DNA from: Paralithodes platypus
Taxonomy: Eukaryota; Arthropoda; Malacostraca; Decapoda; Lithodidae
Reading direction: 5' to 3'
Assembly: GCA_032716605.1 (NCBI GenBank)
Contig: CM064502.1
Location: forward strand, 56,725,197-56,789,196
Length of the DNA: 64,000 nt
The notes under the pieces were generated by a model, which did not search any database, was not told where the DNA came from, and saw only the letters and a list, made by a program, of their open reading frames with translations. Each line of letters starts with the position of its first letter. Positions within the stretch are counted from its first letter, which is position 1. Made by a program: the position numbers and the translations under genes. Of the stretch, positions 47,350 to 60,200 are shown piece by piece.

Positions 47350-47518
47350 GAGGGTGCGTTTCCGCACCCTCCTCAGCTCCCCGCCATGGAGTGGCTTCGG
47401 TCACCCAGGCTTTATTGTGGTAAGCAGGGCGGGTTCTGTGGGGGCGCTCGGTTATGGCCTTTGCTTTGCTCGGGGCCTTGGGGCTGTTCGGCCAGGCAGC
47501 TTAGGGAACAACAACAAC
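47350..47518 (+). mobile_element. SINE-J 3' fragment
   Basis: GAGTGGCTTCGGTCACCCAG, GGGGCTGTTCGGCCAGGCAG and a short (AAC)n. The 5' border holds a small inverted repeat GGAGGGTGCG..CGCACCCTCC. Confidence 0.7.
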
Positions 47519-47524
47519 CGCATT

Positions 47525-47850
47525 ATCACTCGTCTATTCACAATCATTCCTATTGATCACCACTCCTCTTGCCTGTTCTTCAGTTATCTCTCCATCAACT
47601 CTGAGGTCTTCCTTTTGATCTATTTCCCCTTGTTACTGATGCATATATTCTCTTTGTATGCCTTTCATGTCCCATTCATTCAACATATTCATGCCAGCAT
47701 AACACCCTTCTGTCCACTCTGGCAGACAAGGGTTCCTGCTATCCCACTCTCCTATGCGTTACTCCATACATACTCCTCAAGCAGTTCATCTTCATCACAT
47801 CCAACCTTCTTTTCTCTTGTGCCTTCAGATTCCATGTCTCGGCCCCATAG
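47525..47850 (-). pseudogene. RTE-like LINE C-terminal fragment
   Basis: The minus strand reads VYGAETWNLKAQEKRRLDVM and KMNCLRSMYGVTHRRVG, the region following RT, then decayed sequence with GRPQ. It is related to 19935-20130. Confidence 0.65.
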
Positions 47851-48131
47851 ACTATATTATATAATCATACATATATACTATATATTATTTCTTATCAAAT
47901 AATTACCATTTCATAGTACCAATGCATTTACTTCATGTATCCACAAACTTCCTTTTTTCCGAACCGGCCTTGGCCCAATTAGTCCGTATACAGGGGTGAT
48001 TACTATACATGTTTAAGTTTATAAAAAAATTGAAAAAACTTAATACAGTATAGAAAAAAATATAATGAAAGACTCCAAACAAATACAACCTCACTGGAAC
48101 CCATATAGCTTAATATTATTTTTAGACAAGT

Positions 48132-48232
48132 TTAAAGGATGATTTCATTCTTATAGCTGTGGGGGAGGTCCTTGTATGGTAGCACAATGGAGTTCAATAC
48201 TATCACCTCAGCCGGGACACTTACATTGCAAC
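48132..48232 (-). CDS. GMPPA: GMPPA last exon, distal version
   Basis: GT completes the Gly codon, then 32 residues, [20 protein letters not shown] to SYKNEIIL, and TAA. Acceptor CTTTTCCTCCCTCAG|GT is strong. It is closer to the vertebrate C-terminus ([11 protein letters not shown]). The intron from exon E would be 8.0 kb and would skip the proximal exon. Confidence 0.87.
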
Positions 48233-51200
48233 CTGAGGGAGGAAAAGTTGGTTTATTATCAATTTATATATAATATATTCTCTCCAATATTAATGGAATG
48301 ATCAGAATAAAAAATGATTAGGTTCACTACAATACAGGTAAAATATTCAAATCTTTCTACCACATAATTATAAGTCATGGGATGTGCTCTGCCCCCCTCA
48401 ACCCATCCTGTATCCCACGGCAAGAGTAACTTTATCTCTCCAATATCGGGGGCCGTGTCTTAACCTTCGGAGAACGGATGCCCTCCCAGGCTCCAAATCA
48501 AGCTAGCACTGCGGATGATGGATGGCAGCCCACCCTCCCTTGCTTGAATTAGTGCTATGAATGTATGTGTGGCAAATGTTTTGTTTACGTACACATACAC
48601 AGCAGTCAGTCACCAACTAGCAGTCACAATGGAAGCAAAAGGTTCTAAGGTTTCCGTCGTGTCTGAATCAGTGCCCCTACATACAGACTAAAACAACTAA
48701 GGCGACATCGCAGAAGGGATATTCTTAGTCTGTGAGGCATTGCACAAACTCGGTTCAGTGCTGAGCTCATTACTGTTTGTTTTGGTCCTGGAAGCTCTGT
48801 CAAGGGACTTTAGGACAAGACTCTCATGGGAGTTTTTATATGCAGATGAGCTAGTTCTTATCGCAGATAGTGTGCAGGAATAATAATAACTGTTCTTAAA
48901 GCTAGCACAAGCTAAGCCAGCTAAGGATAGCCCAATAAGGCCGATTAGGTGTATTTCCATTGAGGTTCTGTACTACAGTACTACCCCATCCCCTTGCTCA
49001 TGAGGGACGGTAACGACTCGGTGTTTGTGAAAAACCTTTACTGCACCGAGCGTGGGCGCGATCCTGGGCCTTCTGGGTGGAAGTCCAAGACGCTAGTCAC
49101 TACACCTGCGAGCCGAGGCGAAGTTCAAAAGATGGGGGGAGGGTATGGCAAACAAGGATCTAAGAGTTAACAGGTAAATGAAAGGTCATGATTAGTGGAG
49201 TAGGGCGTGGAACTATGGAAGAAGCGGCGACTATCCATGCGCAATATGTGGGAAAAGGGTGGGAAGTACAGTAACTCCATTCAATGTTGTCTGTAGTAAC
49301 TGGGTACACAAGAGCTGTAGTGGAGCTAGAGGACCTTTGACGAGAATCATAGACATTGAATAAGCAGTGTGCAAGGGAGAACTTGTTAAATGACCCGCCT
49401 GTTTAGTGTTGATTTCAACAGTAACGCTGGAGTGTGAATAAATTCACAGATGTATAACTCTTGTTAGGAGTGCGATGACCTATGCCTCGGAGACGTGGCC
49501 TGTTAAAGCAGAGGATATCAATAGAATGGATCGGAATGAGAGGAGAATGGTGAAATGGATATGTGGGGGACTTGGTATTGAGTGAGGAATTAAGAAGACG
49601 TCTGGGCATTAGGAGTATCCGTGAAGTGATGCGCACAAGTCTATTTGGTTGGTTTGGACACATGGAGAGAGTGGATGATCAAAACTGGGTGAAGAAATGC
49701 CGGACTGTGAACATGGGGGAAGCTGTTCTTAGGGGTAGAACTAGAACGATGTGGGATCAGGGACTCCGATCCGATCTCAAAATATTAAACTTGACAACAG
49801 AGGCAGCCCTATGTGGACAAAATGGTCTTTAACCCTCGGAATCCGGGAGGCCTCGTACGAGGCAAGATGCTCGGCTAAAATCATCATAACACGGCAACCA
49901 TGCGTTGTAGTACAGTAATGTCATCTTAACGGCATTCTACAGATAACAAAAAGGTCTACAATTTGCAAAACAAAATTGACTATTCTAGGTGGTTGTTGTT
50001 GTTGTTGTTCCCCAAGCTGCCTGGCCGAACAGCCCCGAGTCCCTGAGAAAGGCCATGGCCACGATCGGGCTTTCCCACAGAGCTCTCATTGAGTGTAGAT
50101 TGTGTTGTTGGCGTAAGTGGTTGTGTGAAATGCAGTCTTCTATGATGTGTTTAATGGTATGGGGTGCTGTGTTACATCCCGGGCAGGCGTCGACAACGGA
50201 GTCATCCAGTCTCTTCTGATAGCTCAGGAGAGCTGGATGGTGTCTGCATCTCAGCCTGGCCAGGTGGACTCTGTCCTCGGGAGGATTCGGAAGGATGGAT
50301 TTCGGGAGGTCGTGCATGCAGCTGCGTGTTGTCTGTGAGTGAGTGGATGGATCGGTGAGAGATATGAGTATGGATGTGCTTCTGGAAGTTGGTTCGGGGT
50401 GGGCAGGGAGGGAGAGAGGACAATAATTGTGTGTGATACCGTGTGCTGGGTGTTGTTTTTATATTTCTTGGTGTCTGTGGGTGTGTTGCCATGTAGTTTA
50501 GTGGGTGGTCTTGGTTCATGGAGGCTGCTGCCAGGAATTGAGTGCCTCTCATGTCCAGATGGTCTTTGACTTTGAGGATTTGGGTTTCTTGATGTAGGTG
50601 ATCTGTGGGTGCAGTAGCTGTGCAGCCTGTAATGATCTTCAGGGCTTTGTTTTGAATAGTCTGTAAGGTCTTATGATGTGTTTCAGCTAGGTTAAAAGCC
50701 CAGGCTGGGCTTGCGTATTCCATCACTGATCTTGTGTATTGTTTATATACTGTGGTGGTAGTTTCTTTGTTGTGTCCAAATTTTGTGTGAGCAAGTGACC
50801 TGAGGGCGTTAAGTCTGGGTGTCAGTTTCTTTTTAATGTTTGTGGTGTGCTGTTTGAATGTCATATGAGTATCATATGTTACTCCTAGGATTTTGGGTGT
50901 GTGTGTATGTGTTAGGGGTGTGTTGTTTATGGTGAGTTGAGGGATGTATTAGTGTTCTCCTGTCCAACTTGTGAGCAGGGTTGCGGTGGATTTGGCTGGG
51001 GCTAAATTAAGTCTGTTTGTAGTGCACCAGCCATGTAGTGTGTTGAGATAGGGTTGAAGGAGATCTGTTGCTCTTTTTGGGTCATGGTGTGTGCATGTGA
51101 GTGTTATGTCATCTGCATAGGAGGCTAAGTTTATTTGGGGCGTATTGGGTGTAGTTATATCGTGCATGTACAGATTGAAGAGTGTGGGCGATGGGACGGA

Positions 51201-54200
51201 TCCTTGTGGGACTCCGTTTGGAAAGTTTCTGATTTTAGATGACTGACCGGCAAAAGATATGTGTGCACATCTGCCTGCTAGGAAGTTGGCCAGCCACCGT
51301 TTTGTGTTGTTGTGCATGTTTGTGTTGTAGATTTTGTTTGTTAGGTTGTGGCGGGGGATGGCATCGAAGGCTTTACTAATGTCGAGTGTGGCTAATAGTG
51401 ATCTGTGTGGTGGTCTAGCTGAATTGATGCCGTTGAAAGCTCTTTGTGTAAGGTCTGTGAGAAGAGTGTTTGTGGAGTGCAGTGGCCTAAAGCCGTGTTG
51501 TGTTGGAGCTAGGGGTAGGTCAGGTGTAATTAGTTGTAATACTAGGCGTTCCATGACTTTGGAGGGGGAGCAAAGGAGTGTGATGGGGCGGTGCGAGGAG
51601 GGTAGCGTGGGGTCTTTGTTGGGTTTGGGGAATGTGATGATGATACCATGCTTCCAAATGTCTGGTATTGTGTTGTGTGAATAGCTGTAGTTTGATATGT
51701 TAGTGAGTGCTTGTATGCCTTGTGGTCCCAGGTGTCGGAGGTGTATGTTGCTTATGTTGTCTAGGCCACAGGCGGGTGAGTGCTTGAGATTGTTGATGAT
51801 ATGTTTGTCTAGGTGGTCTCAATCAGTAGCTACTGAATTATGAAGTTTGCCTGTACCAAAAGGGCCCCGGACACAGCGATCGGGATCATGTGAAGCCCCC
51901 CGGATTTAGCGGGTTAAACTTTAATGTATGTACGTATGATATAAGCAGTAGTACCAGCTTGTGTGTGCAGAAGACGGGAGCGCAGCGGAGCATGAGAACG
52001 TGATCAAATAATACGTGGCGAACACTTTGCATTAAACAACCACTGGGTGTAGATACGTCTATTCAACAACAATCTCCAGACAACGGTAAGCCAAACATTT
52101 GCCATTTAGGAGAACATTGTAGGTGGTCTAATTGTTTATATATTTGTATGTCAATATTATGTTTTCTTCCCCAAAACACCCGGCTACAAGGAAGCGCCGC
52201 CTGGGAGGCCATCCATCCTTCAAGGGTTAAGATCGCTGGTTAATGGGGAAAAAGTAAATTATGAGGGTTGTTGCTAAATAAATCCACTGTATATTAATTC
52301 AAACGATCCTAAAAATATAAAAATAAAATACAGTAATGCTAAAATTGCTGTGGAGAAGGTACTTTTTTTTTTTTTTTAAATTGCCAGTTAATCCACTGAA
52401 ACTAAACAATAGCCATCCTAGAAGCGAATCTCTCTAAACTATGGATTACTATTTTTCCCTCGTACATCCTATAAGCATATCTATTGTCTAAAGTATGCTT
52501 TATACACTCTTTTTCCCTCTTATGTATATATTAATCTAAATTATTATCGGCTTCAATTAGCTTCACAAAAGCCTCTTAAAATCGATCATGATTAATCAGG
52601 TCAATCCCTACAACTGAAGAGCTCCTAGAGATGTCCCAAACAATGACAAATACTGCAATACGAGTATCATGAGGAACTAGGATAATACATACATAGAAAA
52701 TAATAATGTAATAATAAAAGCATGGGTTTTGATTGTTATAAGTGCCAATAGTCCATATCAACATATTCAGTAGAGGTCATATTTAATAAATAGTCAAAGG
52801 ACCTGCCTGACTTTAATATCACCAAGGATGTTGGCACAGAATCTGATCCAAAGGTGTTAGACTTGCAACCCATACCAGTTACTGTAGGGCGGGTGCCCAA
52901 CCCCGAAAAGGGTTGAAATAGGGGAGCTATCCCCCCGCCAAAGGCGGCTTTCTAGGGCCTTTCCTAGCTGATGCTTAGAGGATTGGGTTCTAGTCATGTG
53001 GTGATGGGCTGGTCTATCAGAGTGAGAACGGAGCGATCTCTGCCATACCCATAGCTTACTCTGACTGTTCCTTTTACTTATATATTTTCTAGATCTCAAG
53101 TGACGGCGTCTCTTGCGTGGATTGACCTCCTAATCTACCAAGGTTGGAAGCCAAAGCGTCACATCTTTCCTTTGCCCCCCAACTTTCTCTTCATAATTGC
53201 TGAGGGGCACAGGGCCCTGGGTGGGGCTTTGGTTTCCCGGGCGTTTCTGCACCCTCCTCAGCTCCCCGCCATGGAGTGGCTTCGGTCACCCAGGCTTTAT
53301 TGTGGTCGGCAGGGAGGGTTCTGTGGGGGCGCTCGGTTATGGCCTTGGCCTTGCTCAGGGCCTTAGGGCTGTTCGGCCAGGCAGCTTGGGGAAAAAAAAC
53401 AACAACAACAACAACTGTAGTTATAATGTAAAACTTCCAAATAAACAAACCAAAACCTATACGAACACAAACTTGTTTATCTCATTAACCATTTTATTGT
53501 GATTTAATGGTATCCAAATAGTCTTTAAATACCATTACGTATGGGAAGCCAGAGTATGACTAAGAGGGTGTACGAGAGCGAGGTGGAGGGACAGAGGGAG
53601 AGGTAGACCGAACGAGAGGTGGAGGGATGGAGTGAGGAAGTATATGGATGAAGGCAGTGCTGGTTGGGAGGAGGGGCGTCGACTGACTGGGGACAGAGGT
53701 GCATGGGGGCGGTTCGTTCGTGGCAATAGATAGATATCATTATATTTCTCACAGTTAAAAACTTATGTTTATATCAAATCCGAATATGTCCTGTAATGGG
53801 GTGGATGGGGACAGTAGATTTAGGTTGGAAACTTCATGCATCACTTTCATCAAGCAACGATAGTTACAGCACTAACTGGAAAATTACTAGTACTGTATGA
53901 GAACTGTTAGATAATATTTATTCATGGAAAATACAAAATCTCACCTTTGTTGAATAAGCAAAGTAAAATATTTCAGGTACTGTATATCGGCATGCTTTCT
54001 CTAGAGTTAAGAGATTAGTAATACAAAAAATGTATAACTAGTGTGTACAATTTTGTTAGTAATAGAAAGCTAGAATGGCAGTAAAACTAACGGGTTAGAA
54101 AAAGTAGTCAAATAATTTATCACACGTTAATCAAAACTCTTGGGGTTCTGAACAACCTAACTCAAAGAATTATTTCGTTTTTGGTGCTAGAGGAGAGTTG

Positions 54201-57200
54201 TTTGTATGGAAGAATTATGGCGTTGAGCACCACCACCTCAGAAGGTATCTTCACATCATTACCTGAAGTAAATAGTTATTAAACAAACTTAGTACAGTAC
54301 TGGACTTCAATGTTTGGGTGGCATCTTGTAAACCACTGTATAATAAACTGCTCCCTTTTTCCAGCCTATGATTATTAAAATATAAAACTTGCAAAACACA
54401 AACCAAAACAGGAACCGCACATTATAAAGACAAAATAACTTATCAAAATCACAGTGGAAAAAATGCAATGAAGATTTACCACAACAATACAGTACCTGTA
54501 CTATGAAATAAAAAAAACACTTTGATACTGGCAATATGGCCCACACTATAAACACTTTCCATAATTAGTCAGTTCTATCGTCATCCAGTCAAAGAATGAC
54601 TTACGACAGATGCCCTTATTCCTAGAAAAAACTATATTGTTGGTGGTACAGGAATAATAAATGTTCTGTCATCAGACTTGCGTGGTTTATGTGGTTTGGT
54701 ATGTAACTGTAGGTAAGAAAGCTGACAAGGAAAAACTATCATCCATAGGATTCTGGTTCCAGATTGCCTCAGAGGCTGTCTGTTACACCTTTACCCAAGT
54801 ATTACAAGGGGGTAGGATCCAGTGGCCCAGGTGCACCCCACCAGAACCAACCACAGGAACGCATCCAGTGTGCGTCCACAACACTACAGCTGGCCTGGTA
54901 TTATACAGCTAATGACAGGGGCAGCCTCCTGGAGCACTACCACCAGGTTTAGTTCCCTATACTGTACTGTCAGACGGAGAGTGCCAGTCTGGATATACAC
55001 TACACTGTACCCTCATGCGTTATAGGCACACTACATAAGCAAAACGCCCGTTTTAGAATCGCTGACGAATATTAAATAATTCTTTGAAATAATTTTCAAG
55101 AATGAAGTCAGTCTTACCTTACCTTTGGATGTGTTCGCCGCTCCTCTAGCGGCACCAAGGAGCGCGACGCCCCTCGTTATGGGTGGTGATTTGGTGCAGT
55201 AGACTGTTTGAAGCGACAGCTCGCTCCCTTGCGAGGATGGGCTCGTCTGGCACATTTTGCAGTTCGACATCTAGGGCTCTCTTGAAGTTGTCTAACGAGA
55301 TGTCCCTCATGTCTCTTACTCGCCGTGGGAGTTTGTTGAAGAGACGTGGGCCTCTGTGTGATAACCAGCCCTCTCGCAGAGAGCCCATAGCACCCCTGTT
55401 ATTCATCCGGGGGATTTCGCATTCCCAGCCTCTCCTATCACTGAATTTCATGACTATCGGAGTATGTAGGTTTGGTACTAAACCCTCCAAGAATAGTTAT
55501 TGAAGAATTGAGTCGGTTTTACATATGATAGATGTAAGACGGTTGAATCACTGTTGGAGAGATTTAAAAAAAAAAATCCCTCAACTTCAGGACTGTAGGC
55601 TGTTCATTAGGCTGTAACTCTTACGAGGCCCCAAGATTGTCGATTGAAGCTTAGAGATGTTGGATGCTTCATATGTTTCGCATTAGATGGTCTCAGTGGA
55701 GCTTCAGGGTGTTGGTTGCTTCTTTTCTGCTGCACTAGATGACACCTTATTTATACACGTCACTTGATTTGAAGAGAGCAGCTATACGGTCTTTCACAGC
55801 ATCTTTGAATATGGTCGATGTAGGGAGTGTTTTCTTGATGTGGCGGGGCGTCGACTCACTGGGGACAGAGGTACATGGGGGTGTTTTGTTCGTGGCCTCC
55901 CCTTCGGCGATCACGGCGTCAGGCGATAGATAGATTAAAATGGTAATAGAGGGATTAAGTCTTATCGTATCTGTGATATCGGTGTTGTGTCAATAAGGTA
56001 TAGGTCTCCCTCGATTTACGATTGGGTTATGTTCCTGAAAACCCGATCTTAAACAGAAAAATTATATAGCAAATCCTAAAATTAATAGGGACCAGCCAAA
56101 ACCCAAACCACCTAAAAACCTATAAAAATACTGTAAATTGGGGCATCGGATAGTGAGAGAGACATGTAGTTATAGAGGAATATCTTACCTAGGATTGTTA
56201 TGGATGGGTTTAGTTTTCCTTCACTGTTGAAGAGAGGAACATTGTCCATCTTAGCAAAGGGTTTGTTTGGGTTAGGATCACAAGGGGTCCCTTCCAGTCT
56301 GGTCCAAGCACCCACTGTAGAGTTCCAACCAACCACTCTGTAACAACACCACAATAACATTACCTTTATAACTGATAATCTATTTTTTATTAATTTCACC
56401 ACAACACCAAACACCTCCACTGAAATTAATGAAAGCATATATGTGATCCACCAGGATTCGAACCCGGGTTATCACACACAGATTTTTAGACACCTTAACC
56501 ATTACACCACCAAGACGGTTAAAGGTTTATTAGCCTATCTATCCATGGCTATCAACTGATATATCTACCATACCCATCTAACCATCCTCATATCTCCCTA
56601 CACCCAATACATACAGATTATACAACAGACAGTCTAATAAAGACTTGCCACAGCACAGCCCCATCATTTCATCACAGTGGTCGATGTTGGTAGTGCTAAC
56701 AGTGTCTCAGCAAGAAAACACCTAAACGAACTGCCAAAAGCGTTATTTACAATGCTAAAAATCGCATTAAGGACCTGGTCCTCGAACAAGTGTGTAACAC
56801 TGACAATCCCAATGGGATCTTCAACCTAGCTAGGCGAGTTAAAAATGACAGTAGGGATATTATAGTTGAACAGTAGGGATATTATAGTTGAACAGTGTGT
56901 TAGAAATGATAATGGGAAGATTGTGTAGCAGAAAATGAAATCAGAGAAGCATGGAAGGTACACTATGAACGATTGCTAAATGTAGAGTTTGAATGAGATA
57001 AGGAACAGCTTAATATCGAAAAACCAATATCTGGGGCCCCTCCTTTGATAGCACCAGCTGTAGTGAGCGACGCAATCAATAAAATGAAGGACGGTGAAGC
57101 TCCAGGTTGCTCCGACATTGTCGCTGAGATGATAAAAGCCTCAGGGGAGACTGGTGTAAACTAAGTCACTGAGTTGATAAACACCATTATTAAAGATGAG

Positions 57201-60200
57201 AAAATCCCAGAGGATTGGCTCAAAAGTGTAATAGTAAATATATACAAAGGAAAAGGGGATGCGCTAGATAGAGGAAATTATAGGGGCCTGAAAATGCTTG
57301 ACCAAATCATGAAGGTCTGTGAGAGAGTCCTTGAGGATTTGATCAGGAAAACCATCTCTATTGATGATATGCAGTTTGGTTTTATGCCAGGACGGGGTAC
57401 AATTCGATGCGATCTTCATAGTCAGGCAGATACAGGAAAGATACTTACTAAAAGGCTGAGATCTTTACTTTGTGTTTGTAGACCTGGAGAAGGCCTTTGA
57501 TAGGGTGCCTAGAGATGTGCAGTGGGCTATGAGGAAACTTGGTGTGGAAGAGTGGCTGGTGCGTATGATAATGAAGATGTATGAGGATTCGCGAAGTGCG
57601 GTGAGGGTGAAGGGTGTACTGAGTGATGAGTTCGCAGTCCGTGTTGGAGTCCATCAGGGTTCAGTGTTAAGCTCCCTCCTCTTTATTATGGTCTTGGAGG
57701 CACTGTCTAGAGTTTTTAGAGGCGGACTCCCGTTGGAACTGTTTTATGCAGACGATTTAGTCCTAATAGCGGACAGTATGCAAGATGCTGAGGCCAAATT
57801 CAGAGAGTGGAGAGAGGGCATGGCGAGCAAGGGTTTAAGAGTCAATATTAACAAAACCAAGGTTATGCATTGTAGATTGAGACGAGGCAATGTGGAAAAG
57901 AGCGGTGCATACCCATGTGCAGTGTGTGGAAAGGGAGTGGGCACTAACTCAATTCAATGTAGCATCTGTCGATGTTGGGTACACCATGGGAGTAAGCGCT
58001 GTAGTAGAATAAAGGGACCCCTGCCGAAGGATAAGTCAGAAATAGAGAAATTCGAGTGCATAGTGTGCAAAGGCGAGCTTGTGTTAAGTGATGATCCTGT
58101 GGCTGTGAATTTTGGAAATGAGTCTTTGGAGCTGGTGAACAAGTTTTGTTACCTATAGGAGATACCATCTCTGCCGGTGGTGGGGCCGAGGCTGCCACTG
58201 TTGCTAGAATTAGGTGTGGCTGGGGGAAGTTCAGAGAACTGATGCCAATCCTGACCATGAAAAGAATGCCTCTCCCCCTGAAGGGAAAGGTGTATGCCTC
58301 ATGTGTTAGAAGTGCAATGACGTATGCCTCAGAAACATGGGCCGTTAAAGTAGAGGATGTCAACAGAATGGAGCGTAATGAGATGAAAATGGTGAGATGG
58401 ATGTGTGGGGCCAGGCTACGGGATAGAATGACAAATGTTGAGTTGAGGAGATGTTTAGGTATAAAGAGTATTAGCGAGGTGATGCGTACAAGTAGACTGG
58501 GATGGTATGGACATGTGGAGAGAATGGATAACAAAATTGGGTGAAAAAATGCAGGTCTGTGATTGTGGAGGGATTTGCACCAAGGGGTGGACCGAGAAAG
58601 ACCTGGGATCGGACTATACGCGCCGATCTCAAATCCAAGAACTTGACAAGTGAAGCAGCCCTTAACAGGGTTGCCTGGAATGCCGCCATTAGGATAAGAG
58701 ACTGAAACTGCACTTATGTGTGGAACACTCAGTCTTAAAATTTTATGTATGTACTAATTGGGGGGAGACCACTTCCGAGAAGCCCGATTTTCCGAGTTGT
58801 CCGAAGGCCGACTTATGACCGACTTAATTAAGAGAGGGAATATTCCGAATTATAAGAGGAAAGTCCGCGTCAAGGAAAATTGAGATTTTTTTTTTTTTTT
58901 TAATGTGAAATTCATCATATTAATGACAAATACGAACCTTATTATGTTTTCAGGGACAGTACAGTACATATTAATTAATATTAACACAATAATTAAAAGG
59001 CACAGGCTTCAATTCATCCTAAAATCACTTAAAACCGAGTGAGAGAACATTGTAAACCGGACACAAATCCCGCCCAACTCGGAAATTTCCGAGAGGCCGA
59101 TGCCATTCCGAGAAGTGCGGGTTTCCGACTAAAAAGAGTCCGAGTTAGCGGGGGTTTACTGTACATACTTATATACACATAATAATATCTATCTATCTAT
59201 ATGCTCAGGCCCAATCCCAACTTTTCCTACTTCTATTTTTTATTTTCTATTTAATTCTATTTTATTATTTTTGTTTTTTTTCTTGGGGGTGGCCGCCTCA
59301 AGACAGAGCAAGAACAGGGACAACACAAAACACAACATAAAATAATGAACAAACAGACAAAACACAAATTCACACACATTTAGGTCACCCACATATACTG
59401 TACAAACATAATAATATACCATATCAAAATATCCTAATACTGTAATCCCACAAGACGTAGCAACAGATAGTGTTAAGGGGGGATGGGCCGGTTTTCTGGA
59501 CCACTTTCTCCCTCATGTTTAGCCCCATTACTTATCAGATGTTAAGATGTTTACCCCATTAGTTAGTCAATTTTAAGACCTTTCGCCCCATTTCTTCGTC
59601 AATATTTAGAACTTTCATGATATTTAGGTGTCGATATTTTCCCTGGCGAACGATAGTGAGCCTGTAATGTTGGAAGAACCGGCCTTCGGCCGAGACATTT
59701 TTTTTACCAAAAAATTTACAAATTAATCTAGAAGGGGGATCTAATGGATGTTTTTTTTTTTTTAATTTGATAGAGGTCTAGCGAGGAAACTAAGAAATAA
59801 AGGAATAACTGAATTAAAAGACCAAAGAAACGGCCCATCTCCCCTTAAGGATCTGGGGTGGTGGTGGTTGTTGTTGTTGTTGTTTTGTTGTTGTTGCTGT
59901 TCCCCAAGCTGCCTTGGCCGAACAGCCCCAAGGCCCAAAGCAAGGCCATAACCGAGCGCCCCCACAGAACCCTCCCCGCCTACCACAATAAAGCCTGGGG
60001 GACAAACGCCACTCCATGGCAGGGAGCTAAGGAGGGTGCGGAAACGCCCAGGAAACCAAAGCCCCACCCAGGGCCCTGTGCCCCTCAGCAATTATGAAGA
60101 GAAAGTTGAGGGGCAAAGGAAAAATGTGACGCTTTGGCTTCCAATCTTGGTAGATTGGGAGGTCAATCAATGGAAGAGACGCCGTCACTTGAGATCTAGG

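Noticed and set aside
54661..55025. Three overlapping plus-strand frames of 62-83 codons
   Set aside because: No homology, no splice context, and mutual overlap in different frames.
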